Assembly: GCA_005784505.1 (NCBI GenBank)
Contig: VCAZ01000048.1
Location: 1,449,761-1,513,760 of the forward strand
Reading direction: 5' to 3'
DNA: 64,000 bases
Source: Bagarius yarrelli
Lineage: Eukaryota; Chordata; Actinopteri; Siluriformes; Sisoridae
Positions 10,263 through 21,334 of the stretch are shown one piece after another; position 1 is the first letter of the stretch; each line of letters starts with the position of its first letter. Below the pieces are notes generated by a model that did no database searches, was not told where the DNA came from, and worked only from the letters and a program-made list of their open reading frames with translations. A program made the position numbers and the translations under genes.

Positions 10263-12589
10263 CACAGATGTATGATCCATTGACCATTAGATGTTTTTTT
10301 TTTTATATTTAGCTTTTTCCCCCACTTTTCCTATTCAGATATTATGACAGCACACACCTCTTCTGTGCTGTAAAGTGAAAAATACGGTGCATGTGCAACT
10401 TTTAGTGTCTACTGAGGTACCAGGATGAGGATGATGACGATGCCGTTCAGGGACTCCCTTAATTCGACGGAGCTATAGGCGCTGAGACTCTGCTTCCACA
10501 GTGTCAATTCTACTGTTAATAATGTGCAGATTATGAAGAAAATTGCCAATCATGCACCTTGATAGAGCTCCTTTGAAAGCGAAAATGTAAGGAAGTTCCC
10601 TGTTCTGAGACCCGATGTCACATCATAACAACCCGCTGTGGGAAGTCATTAGACGAGGCAGATAAAGGACCTTGTGCTTCACACGTTGTTATTGGTGCAT
10701 ATACAGTAACAAACGTGGCATTCGTTATCTGAGGAAATTTAAGGAAGAAAAAACTCCCCTTCCACCGAGTCCTATTTCCAGTCTCCTTATTGGAGCTTTA
10801 GTCGTCGTGGGTAGAATTTTCTCTCAACTGTGTTCCGCTGATACGAGCAGCCTCATTAAATACGAACCGATATTTCCATAATGCTCCCAACAGAGACTCT
10901 TCACTCACGTTGTAACGGGATTATCCACACAAGCCCAAACTTTAGACAAATTGGTCATGCATTTTTTGTCTGCATGTCTATTTTTGTTACCCAGATAACA
11001 TTTTGCCCGTTATACAACCGCATTTTAACTAACGCAAAACAGCACTTGTATAGCCAGTGATGAATGGTGAATAATTTGTCATACCATGCATAATCTAGTT
11101 CAAATAGAATTAAACCAAAACACCGACAGCTATGTGAAACTAACTTTCAGCGTTGTATTTATTTATTTATTTCAATGAGTTGGACATCTTTTTAAATTAA
11201 TTGACTGGATGAATGTTTGAGTTTGTCTTAGGTGCTTTAACAGTTTTACATACACGTGATATTTGATTTAATTATAAATATGAAGACATCCGAGACAGAA
11301 TAAGGAATGCAGGAAATATACCAAAATGGTAATTGTATATAATGCATATTACATTGCTGACAAAGTTTAAAATGGTAAAAGGTTTTATACATTGATAGGG
11401 GATGCGAAGGGTTGGTTCTCGCAATAGAAACAGTTTGTTTAGTAAATTGGAGTAAAAAAAAATCCTGTGTTTTGCCCTTCTTCCCAGGATCGCTGTGATT
11501 CATGACTCTTCAAATTAAGTTTCTGTATTTTAAAAAAACTGTATGATTTTTTCATATTTTCACTTGAGAAATATGTGCAATATAAAATGTAAATTATGTT
11601 ATTTATTGATGGTGTTTGTTCTTGGGAAAATAAATATTTAAAATCAACGTGTTGCTTGCTTAGCATTTTGTTTTTCAAATGTCTCAGAAAAATCTCTGCA
11701 ACTGTCACAATAAATCGTTAACAAAAGGTTATAAGTTCGTTTCTTGTAGTACAAAATAGACAGCGTAGCTTTGTAGCATATAAACAGGTTAAATAATCTG
11801 CTATAGTTTGCATTCTGCTTTATATAATTACTTATACAATATCTAGATTTATTCAAAGCTAATTAGATTGAAACTATTTAAATAAAAATTTTCATTTAAA
11901 CAATGTCTGTCCATAACAAGATTGGCGTTCGCTTTTATTTCACAGTAGCCTATTAAAGGAATATACAGTGTAAAAAAAGAAAACGTACTGAATTGAAAAG
12001 CAATGTTTCTACTACTTTCTACTTTTTTTCATCTCATTGGAAAGAGAGACTCATATTAATTAAACGGACTCAAAAACTGTAGGGAATATGATGAGTGAGA
12101 TCACGGGTCATTCCGACCCTATAATTTACTATTATGTTTACATTACATCTAAATGAAACAAGCTGATACTGTTGTTAATTGCAGCTTGGTTAAATATATA
12201 CCATAGCACCCCCATGGGATCCTGAGATAAGTTGTTTTTTTTAACGGCCCCATTAAAAAATAAGATTAGACTCAGTTTTTGATCTGATGAATTGCCGTGG
12301 TACTTTGTGCTCTTTACTTCAGCAAGGGTTACAACCCATCCAACAAAGGCATTGAGATAGATGGAAAGCTAAACGGAATAAGACAGAGGGCAGAAAAACA
12401 CTGGTCACAATAACACGATTAATTTTGTATCCAGTGTGAAAAGACTAAAAAAAGATTTCATAAAATGTAAAAAAAATGTCTGTCAGCTTAACTGAATTGC
12501 GTTTGACAAGAAGATATATCTGCGGGTTGTTTAATATATTTTATATTTTCTTTATTTCGGTGCTAATAGGAAAGCTAAATTAAATGTCC

Positions 12590-13030
12590 ACTGGCGAGAT
12601 AGAAATGCAAAGATCGATGATCCTCCCCCTACTGTCCAATCACCCCTATTTAATTGACTGTATTTTCTGGGTAATTGAACTGCTTGTTGTAAATTGAAGA
12701 TTTTATAGAAACGACGTGAAAACTACATTTACTGACATTCATCGCGTCTTTGACATTGATTATCTGATCAGCGCGTGTCATTCTAACCTCCAATTCTTCA
12801 TTACACACTGTTTATGAGCTGCTGCAGAACAACTCGCTTGTTCCACAGTGATTGATTGCCTTATTAACGCGTGTTCTTGTAAGTGTGACCGAACTGATTA
12901 CGATGCATATGTTTAGAATAATGTTTCATTTAGCTGACTGCGAGTAATGCGAGGTGACAGCAGCTGCAAGGAGGACAAAAACCAAAACTACAGGGAGCAC
13001 GTGGGGCTAACAGACTCGGTTGTTTTAAGG
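12590..13030. promoter_or_regulatory. Candidate conserved non-coding element
   Basis: The stretch has higher GC than its flanks and no simple repeats. It includes TGATTGATTG-type and TTAATT motifs, a TGTCATTC stretch and a CTCF-like motif at its start. It looks like a vertebrate developmental enhancer, but conservation cannot be tested here. Confidence 0.3.
12622..12635 (-). promoter_or_regulatory. CTCF-like site, evx2-lnpk interval
   Basis: The minus-strand reading ACAGTAGGGGGAGG matches the CTCF core at 12 of 14 positions. Its orientation is opposite to the sites at 1603, 5330 and 14851. Confidence 0.3.
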
Positions 13031-14591
13031 TGGAATAACTTTAATAAGTAAAATAAAGTATAAACTCCTGCATTTTCTTTACAATTTGTGGTCTGAACAT
13101 ATACAATAATTATATTAACATCTAATTTTTTTTAAATTATATTATTTTAAAGATCCCAATTATATTTGTTTACTTTTGGACATAATTCATGTTTAAATTG
13201 AGATTTTCAATAGCATTTTTCTTATTTGCAATCCAAGTCTCCTCATGCAACCTTAGTTCTTCAAGTTTAATCTGGTCAATTGAGGAAGACTTCACTAAAT
13301 CCATTCCATAGGTATGCATAATCTTATTTGCTTGTTTGCACGCTGCTGTTCAAATGTTACTTTCATTAATTTAACTATACCTCATTAAGACAGAATGAAA
13401 TGGTTAAATTAACTCATCAGCTTATAATGATGATGAATGGGGTATTAATTCAGACACAAGCTGGCCTATTTGCAAGTTTGCGGGTTTTTCTACATCTCAA
13501 AACATTCTGAATAGGAGGTCACCCCCTCAATCAATTACATAAACATGTAGAGTTGGTCTCGTAAAAATCACTTTCATGCATTCGCATTAAAACATGTTAT
13601 CAATTATCCATGAAAATTGGCTTCATCGGCTTTAATGTCATGCCAGGATACCGCGTTATAGCCCTTTCGGCTGGCTCGAAAAAAATTTAATCCAGGAGTT
13701 ACTGATGTTTAGAAGGGTACACAATTCGGATTAATTTTGCCATACATTTTGTTACGTTAGCTAAGAACCAACAGAGGACAATGATTCTGCTCTTTCTGGT
13801 TAATAACATCAAGTGGAAACACCTTCTATCCCTTGTTGCATCATAAGCAATGTTTACAATAATCAGTCATATCTTCTAATTTTGAGACGGACATAGATAA
13901 AATTGCTTTTTAATTGTTTTTATAAGATAGATCAATAAATTAAGCATACTTCATGGACCACAGGTTGAATTCGCGTATACTTTTAAACTCGTTTGCCTGA
14001 TTCACGGACATTTAGACATATAATGAGCTAAGAGTGAAAGCGCATAAAGATAAACGAATTTTGTCGCAGCAATAATTGAGAATTGTTTCGACAATTAGAA
14101 AGGATGAGGATAGAACTGGGTGTGATAAACTGGCCTCAGTGAATTGATCAGACTGAACAGCAGGAGTTAGTGTACAGGCGAGGTCAGGTCAAAGCAGCAG
14201 GCGCCTCCTCATGAAATAACGTTCATCTGACGGCTGCTTACGAATCGTTTTAGCTCTAATGACACTTCACAGAAGACGTTTGAGTCAATTTTCTCAGAAC
14301 TCATATCAACCGGATTGTGGATTAAACAGATTACGTTTATTTAGCAGATATTACGGTTGATTCCTAAATTAGTTTTTGTAGCTACATACAAGATTGCAAG
14401 TATTTTCCAAAAGCTTTTTATTGTCAGATATTCAATCAACAAATTGTCAGTAGTTTTTAGCTGGCTGGTGGTCATTTTAACACGATTTAGAGACATAAAC
14501 AGCAAAAACACGGTCATTTGTAATGAATAAAAAATATATAAAAATAAAAACAAAAATATAAATCCCCACAAAGGCAGCTACCATTGCCAGT

Positions 14592-14600
14592 GGGGGCGCC
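14592..14600 (+). promoter_or_regulatory. GGGGGCGCC 9-mer, copy 3
   Basis: Exact third copy of the 9-mer in the same orientation, within GCCAGTGGGGGCGCCCAT. It resembles a CTCF site with one base missing between the two halves. It lies 250 bases from the CTCF-like site at 14851. Confidence 0.3.
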
Positions 14601-14850
14601 CATAGGACCCATTGTACCATCCAGCCACTTATAATATATATTAACTAGTTATCAATTTTGGGAAGTATTCTGCTATATGCTATAAACTGAATGTTTTGTA
14701 GATAACGCATAACACTGATTATTTAGGGACGATTTTTTTCGCAACACGTTAAAAATGATAGAGATTTAGGTAAAACTAATAAATGTAGTGTATACATTTA
14801 TTAGAAATACGACTTTCTTCGGGAAAACCAATTCTGATCGCAAAATGTAT

Positions 14851-14864
14851 CCACTAGGGGGCTT
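14851..14864 (+). promoter_or_regulatory. CTCF-like site, evx2-lnpk interval
   Basis: CCACTAGGGGGCTT has a perfect twelve-base CCASYAGRKGGC core; only the last two of 14 positions differ. Forward on the plus strand. Confidence 0.45.
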
Positions 14865-14899
14865 TTACAAATGTAAACATTCTCTTCTGCATATTCTAA

Positions 14900-14900
<1 letters not shown>

Positions 14901-14981
<81 letters not shown>
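14901..14981 (+). repeat. (ATCT)n microsatellite
   Basis: About 20 uninterrupted ATCT units. It produces a false Ile-Tyr-Leu-Ser open frame. Confidence 0.97.
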
Positions 14982-17616
14982 GTGGTTAATTAGATCCAAT
15001 TGTTTTTGTCTTTAATTAATTTTGCTATAAAAAAACTATATTAAACTAATGGTAATTGACACGATTTTGCAATTGAAATCGATAATTAAAAGGCGATTTT
15101 GCTGACTCCCACGAAAAAGAGGTACAGTGTCTTCGCTGAATATTTAGATGATGTTCTGTACACAATCCTTGCTGCATTTTCATGTTTATACTAGATATTT
15201 ATAATACAAAGTATTTTCACTCGGTAAAGGCGGTCGGAAGAACCATAACCATGCGTCTACAGAAGAGATAGATTTCGTAAATTTGTGTTTAGCTCAGTAA
15301 GGTTTATTATATCTTTCATCATTTAATATAAGTTTATTTACACCGTTTTAAATGGTTAGACAAATTAACAGCCTAGGCTATGTCAATTATTTGTCGATTT
15401 TTAAAAAAAGATAGACAAATAATAAAGCAGAAGAAATTAAAATAGCCTATTGAATATTTTTTTTGTAATTAAATGTCATTGTTTTATTATATATTAGTAG
15501 AGAAACAACTGATAGATATAGTTAGCTTTTATGCAAAGTTTCTAATTCCAACGATGTTGACTGTAGTCCGACCATGTCCAGAAAAAAAAAACATGTCCGA
15601 TTTGTTATATACGTATTATTGTGACATGACCATTGTTAAACGCTTTGTATACAGTATTTAAAATGTACATATAAACAATGGTTACTCGTCAGGGTAAGTT
15701 AAAATCACAGGGATACTATTTTATAAGATAGAAAGTAATGAAACATGCTAGTTGAATTTATAATGGCTGAAATGTATAAGGAACCTTGTTGATTATCCTA
15801 TGTTTATACAACAGTGCTTACATATATTTCCAACTGCATCCCAACTAGTAAAACAAGCAAAAAAGAGGCAGAAACACAAACGTGACACTATCCTGATGCC
15901 TTTGACCATCAAAGGTAACTGAAATATCTGCAAACATCTTGAGAAACATTATATTGTGGCAAAATGAAATCTTTAAAGCAGTTGTGATTGGCTATTGGAA
16001 ACATAGAAATGTTACACTCATCCAAAAAAGGCTGATAGTCTGATTATGCCACCTTTGTGCTGGTTTAGCCTTCTTTTTTTTTAAACAAATGGAAACCTCT
16101 ATACATTAAAAGGTTAAGTGGAAACTTAAATGTTAAAAAGAACCATTTGTTCTGTTCAAGAGGGAATTGACTACTAGTGTTAGAGGTATGACATTTATAA
16201 GCCAATGTTGAAACTAAATATACCCCTGCAACATTTTTTATCATGAGCCACTAGTAGTCAATAGCCCAGTTAATAGCATGATGTTTTTTTAGCTGTAAAG
16301 ACACTTTCTGGCAGCTATGTATTATACACTATACCTTAACAAGATGCTTTTGTGGACGTGTTTCTAGGAACACTCATCCATACAGACGGACTGAATGCAT
16401 TTATAAGACTTGCATGAGGACAGTGTGGTGACTTGGGTTAAGTATGCATCGTGCCCTTTGATGCTTTCTAGATACTGAAAACTATGTTCTTCTCTTTGAG
16501 GTTTATTTGACTACATAAGTCAGCTAAAAGTTCCACTGCTACCTCTGGTTTTCGCTGCCATTCCACTGCACAAACACAGCCCCTAACCTGAAAGGCACAA
16601 ATTACTTTTAATGACGTATCTCTAAAAAAGTGAATCACAATATTGAGGCTATATCCCATTAAAACCACTTGCCCAACTTTAGATTTTGTAGTAACTTAGA
16701 ATTAGGGGATAGATTGATTCTGTCTATGCATTTTATAATATAGAACAATATAACAAATTTAACAAATTTGTCTATGTCTGTAATAGGTTCTCTCCATATA
16801 AATTAATTTAAAACAATTATACAATCCAAGGCTGAAATAAACCGATGCATTATGTGGGTTATTTACAACAAATTTATGCCAAAGCTAAAAGAAAGATTAT
16901 TAGGGAAAAAATAAACACTAGCCATCTACCTCCAAACCCAAAACCATTGAGAATCATTGGTATGTATTTAGGAAATCTCTATGCAATAGCCTAGCTCTTC
17001 TGCCATCCTGCAATCCTATTGATAAAGTAATGCAACACTAGACAAAAATAAATGTTGATGATTTGTCTGTAAGGAAGTGAGTCTTTCCATCCACTTTTAC
17101 CGGATGCCTCGTTATTATCTCTTTTCTTCTTTTATTCTGCAGGGATAGAGCCTGAACCCAGATAGACATTAAGCCAGTCACTGAAGCTACTTTAAGAAAT
17201 CAGATATTTTATATCAATTATCTGTTTTATTCAGTAACAAATGCCTATACAAATATACACTCTATTGCACTATGAATACAAACTTTCTTGTCAGAATGCA
17301 ATTACAAACAAAATCAGCATCTAAAACACAGAAAGGGAATAAGTGCGATGACCTCACACAAAGATTAAGTGCTTAAATTGTAGAATAGTAACATATGCAG
17401 ATTCATACAAAAAGCTGGAATATTTCTTTTAAAACTATGAGGTTTCAAGTCTTCTTGTTTTTTTCCACAGTACTTGAATCTTGATAGATTAGCAGATTAA
17501 TATTGGTCAGTAACTATATCCATTATATAGGAGTCTAAACTGTTGGCATATGTTCCTAATATAAAAATGATTGTTTGCGTTTGCCAAAACAGCGATGAAA
17601 AAATGTGAGATGGTTA

Positions 17617-17642
17617 TTATTATTATTATTATTATTGTTGTT
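17617..17642 (+). repeat. (TTA)n microsatellite
   Basis: Short TTA/TTG array directly upstream of the transposon relic at 17685. Confidence 0.85.
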
Positions 17643-17684
17643 AAATTTGGTTAGGCGTCACTGTATGACATTGTATGTACGCTG

Positions 17685-17985
17685 TATAAACAAAAGTATT
17701 AGGACACCTGACCATCAAATCAATGTGTGTTTTTGAATATTACTTTTATTTTCCTCCTGTCCCAGCCTCTATACCTCTGGAACTACTTTTAAGCACATTT
17801 TGGAGTTTATACAGTTTGGAGAACACTTACAACGGTGTTCAGTGTGGTTGAGATTATAGGCTTTGGGCACAGAGGCATTGTCTTGCGGTAACAGGTTTGG
17901 CAGTCTTAGTTCATGTTAAAGTAATAATGTAATGGCACTGCATACAAAGACATTTTGGTAAAACTGCGTGCTTTTAACTTTGAGT
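17685..17985 (+). mobile_element. Degenerate non-autonomous DNA transposon
   Basis: The start AACAAAAGTATTAGGACACC, the middle GTTCAGTGTGGTTGAG and the end region with CATACAAAGACATTTTGG plus an inverted ...AACTTTG match a very common fish interspersed repeat that I recognise from many teleost genomes. It is heavily internally deleted and encodes nothing. Family name not assigned. Confidence 0.65.
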
Positions 17986-18861
17986 CAGTAAGTATTTTTA
18001 AATTAACTTTAAATATATAACAAAACTTTATTTTGTGCTTCTACGTCTTAGCTACTACTAAGTCTATCACATACACTGTTGTTGACATTTAATTTATCCA
18101 CAGCAACAAATATTGAATGTTTTTTTGATGTGTGAATTGACATACCTCCCTGTGACCAACCGAATCAGAAGTGCCATATATGGATATCCTGATGTAGATG
18201 TTTGTTCACTATGTTGCAAGATAGAGCAAAAGTGGCATAGAAAAAATGAGGAAAAAAACCCTTCCAGATCCAGATTTTAAATAAAACATATCAGCTTCTG
18301 TGTGACACTGCACGATGTAAATACTAATCATTATCCTTTTACTCTTTAATGCATAAAGCTTTTAAAAATTTCTAAACCACTTTTCTTGAATAAATATCGT
18401 GCAACAAAAGTTTTAGATGCATACCTTGAATGGCAGGCACGGCTTGTAAACCCATGTTTCTAGATGCACCAATTTTTAAGACTATAGCATTATTATATAT
18501 TCTAGAGCCATTGACAACCTCTAGGAAAGCATAGCTGTGAAAATTATATCACAAAATATCAGTTTCATCCTTGTTGAGATGCTCTAGATAGTATGTTGTA
18601 CTAGACAGCAGCTTTAGGAAAATACTACTAGGCTATGCAAATGGTACAGTCACTTAAATAGCACATTTGAATTGGAGATGTTTTAAAAGCTAAAAAGCAA
18701 ATTAAAAATACACAAATGCTGTGCCTGTTTAGAAATAAAAAAAAAAAAGCCCAAACTAACAATCTATTTTCTTCCTAGTGTATATCATCAGACTCACATC
18801 AGTTCTCTTCTGATTTGCTGAAGCTTCTGTTAGCCACACAGTCAGGCTTCATCTGGGAATC

Positions 18862-18884
18862 CATAGCATAGCATAGCATAGCAT
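18862..18884 (+). repeat. (CATAG)n pentanucleotide repeat
   Basis: Four and a half tandem CATAG units. Confidence 0.85.
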
Positions 18885-19129
18885 TCAACATGTTAGAACA
18901 AGGAGTACATCTTTGCCAGCTGGTGAGTTATTTTTCTTGGTTATAAATTTATTATTTAATTAACTGCTTATAATAATAATTTAATTAATTGCTATTTTCT
19001 CAGCTACTGTGTTGCACTAGTAGCAATAGAAATACATATGTTTTTGTTTTTATTTTTTCGTCAGGTTGAGACATTAATTATGTTTTTCTAAAACACTGTA
19101 CTTTAATATCACACAGCCCACAGCCACTT

Positions 19130-19264
19130 CCTTTTCCCGCCTTTTGTGGAAGTTCATATCACGTGACCACCGAATCGACGCGTAGATCTACTGCAGGGAT
19201 TTATGGGTAGTCGATGACGTCTATTAAACAGATACCCTCCTTACCCTTGTTTCAGGCTTGTGAG
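19130..19264 (+). promoter_or_regulatory. lnpk promoter and probable non-coding first exon
   Basis: The GC-richest patch between evx2 and lnpk. It has TTTCCCGCC near 19133, TCACGTGAC at 19159-19167 (E-box of the USF/TFE type) and TGACGTC at 19215-19221 (CRE-like). TTGTGAG|GTAAAG at 19264 is a good donor for a 5' UTR exon. A matching acceptor could be the one after the pyrimidine tract near 20117 (TTTGGTAG) or TTTTCAG at 20133. The TSS is inferred. Confidence 0.5.
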
Positions 19265-20181
19265 GTAAAGTATAATAAATATACCGGTTTCTTTTTCGCC
19301 TTTTTTATGATTTATGCCATTATTTACCGCGTTGTTGCAATAGTGTAAAAGTTATTGCAATGACGCTACTATGTGTCATGTCGACTAGTTAGGTTTTTAT
19401 AGTTGAAGTTAGTTTGTAAAGTGCACAGAGCACGTTAATTTAGTTTAGACAGAAAGTTATGCTAATTTGTTTACCTTTTATTATGTTAGATTGAGCGTTG
19501 TGACCTTTAATATATGTGCACATAGCGCGAAGTTTTTAGTAAACTCAAAAGCTTTAAAGATGAATTGAATCTTTTATGTTGTTATTTGCAAGTTAACAGT
19601 ATGTGATGTTTTAGTCTAAATCGAAATGGTTTGTTTGTAATGTTTGTTGTAAGGTAAAGAGATTCCTGGGGAACTTGTTGAAAGTTAGCATACTGGCTAA
19701 AGAGTACACGATAAACCGAAGCTAATGAAATCATTCGTGGGCTGTTTAAAAGCTGCTATTCATTATCAGAGTGTGACTTTTAGGTTAATTTAACTAGAAA
19801 CCCTTTCCATGTATGTATTCTAAGGATGTTGTAAAAGATTGGATAACGTTAGGACCGAGTTTTGAGCAGCTTAACATTTATGTATTAGTTGTGTGTCCTG
19901 GAGTTTAAAATAGAGTGGGGTATCGGGTTCTAACTTTTACTGTTCAACATTTTATACTGAGACCTGAGACTTGGACACTGCTTTAGTAGTGAAGTGATAT
20001 CAAATCATTTTAAAGAACTTCTGATGTTTTATCCAAACAAACTAAGGTTTATGTTTAGTGGTGTTTTTTTGTTTGTTTGTTTGTTTTTTTTGCGCCAACC
20101 TCTGCTATTTTGGTAGGTGGTGAAGTTTTCAGACATTAAATAGGAGTCCAGCAGGAGAGAAGTGTGATTTGACTACTCAGG

Positions 20182-20208
20182 ATGGGTGCTTTGGTTTCTC
20201 GTTGGCGG
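20182..20208 (+). CDS. lnpk: lnpk coding exon 1
   Basis: Nine codons (MGALVSRWR), donor CGG|GTATGT, phase 0. Whether the exon begins at an acceptor near 20118 or 20134 is unclear. Confidence 0.9.
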
Positions 20209-21285
20209 GTATGTACTATGCAAACGCTTATTTTATATTAATATAAGAACATTCAGGCATATTGCAAGTTTTTAATCTTAGCAACATGTATTAATTTATT
20301 GCTGGAAAAGAAAGTGACATAATTGCAGGTAAACAACGAAAAAAAACATTGTTTTACTTCTTAAACAAAAGATTTCAACAAATAGTGTGTATTCTAACTG
20401 AGGAAAAAATTAGGACAGCCTACCCCTTAATGTTAGTGTTGCCCCTTTTAACTGAAGTGTGATGCTTCTTGTAGTCATCTACATTTGCAGCATTTGGAAG
20501 ATGCTCTTATCCAGAATGACTTACATTTATCTCATTTATACAACTAAGCAATTGGAGGTTAAGGACTTTACTCAGGGGCCCAGGAGTGGTGGCTTTGTGG
20601 TGCTGGAAATCGAACCCTGATTTTTCAGGTATCAGTCAAATGCCTTAACCACTGAGTCACCCCTGCCCCACCATCTACCAGTCTCTGACGTCGGTCTGAG
20701 AAAAGTTTGCCCCACTCCTGAATGCAGAATTCTTTCAGCTGTAAGATGTTTAAGGATTTTCTTGCATGTACAGCCTGTTTCAGCATCTCAATAGGATTCA
20801 GATCTGGGCTTTGACTTGACCTTGTTCCAGGACTCTCCATTTCTTAGTTTTCAGCCAGTGCTTGGTGGATTAGCTGGTATGTTTTGGGGCATTGTCCTGT
20901 TGCAGGGTCTAGTTCCACTTCAGCTTTACCTTTTTTTTACGGAAGGTCTTAAATGTTCCTCAAGCATAGAATTCGGTAAATTCTTGGTGGATTCTATACT
21001 AGTGAGGTGGCCAGGTCCTGCTGCAGCAAAGCATCCCCAAACTAGGACATGTCCACCTCCATGTTTCACAGGTCCTTTTCCTGGAATGCTGTATTTGGTT
21101 CATGCCAAACATGTCCTCTGTTGCAGTGTCCAAATAATTAAATTTTGGACTCATTTTACCAATAAACATTATTCCAATTTAGTTATATAACTTGAATCTC
21201 TCAGTATTGATTTAAATTGATATTAAATATCTATATGTCCAAATATTTTAAACACACTTTTTTTACTTGACCTAACATGTTTGTG

Positions 21286-21334
<49 letters not shown>

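Larger units (their letters stand above)
10263..19129. other. evx2-lnpk intergenic region
   Basis: About 9 kb without a supported gene. Open frames here are short and lack domain signatures. In mouse the matching interval contains a limb enhancer. Repeat-free stretches with clustered homeodomain and PBX-type motifs lie around 12590-13030 and 14100-14330. The interval also holds three CTCF-like motifs, a TCTA array and a transposon relic at 17.7-18.0 kb. Confidence 0.65.

Noticed and set aside
20625..20840. Transposase-like protein as a live gene
   Set aside because: The NPIE-type signature is real but frames are broken, and a SINE interrupts the element; treated as a relic.
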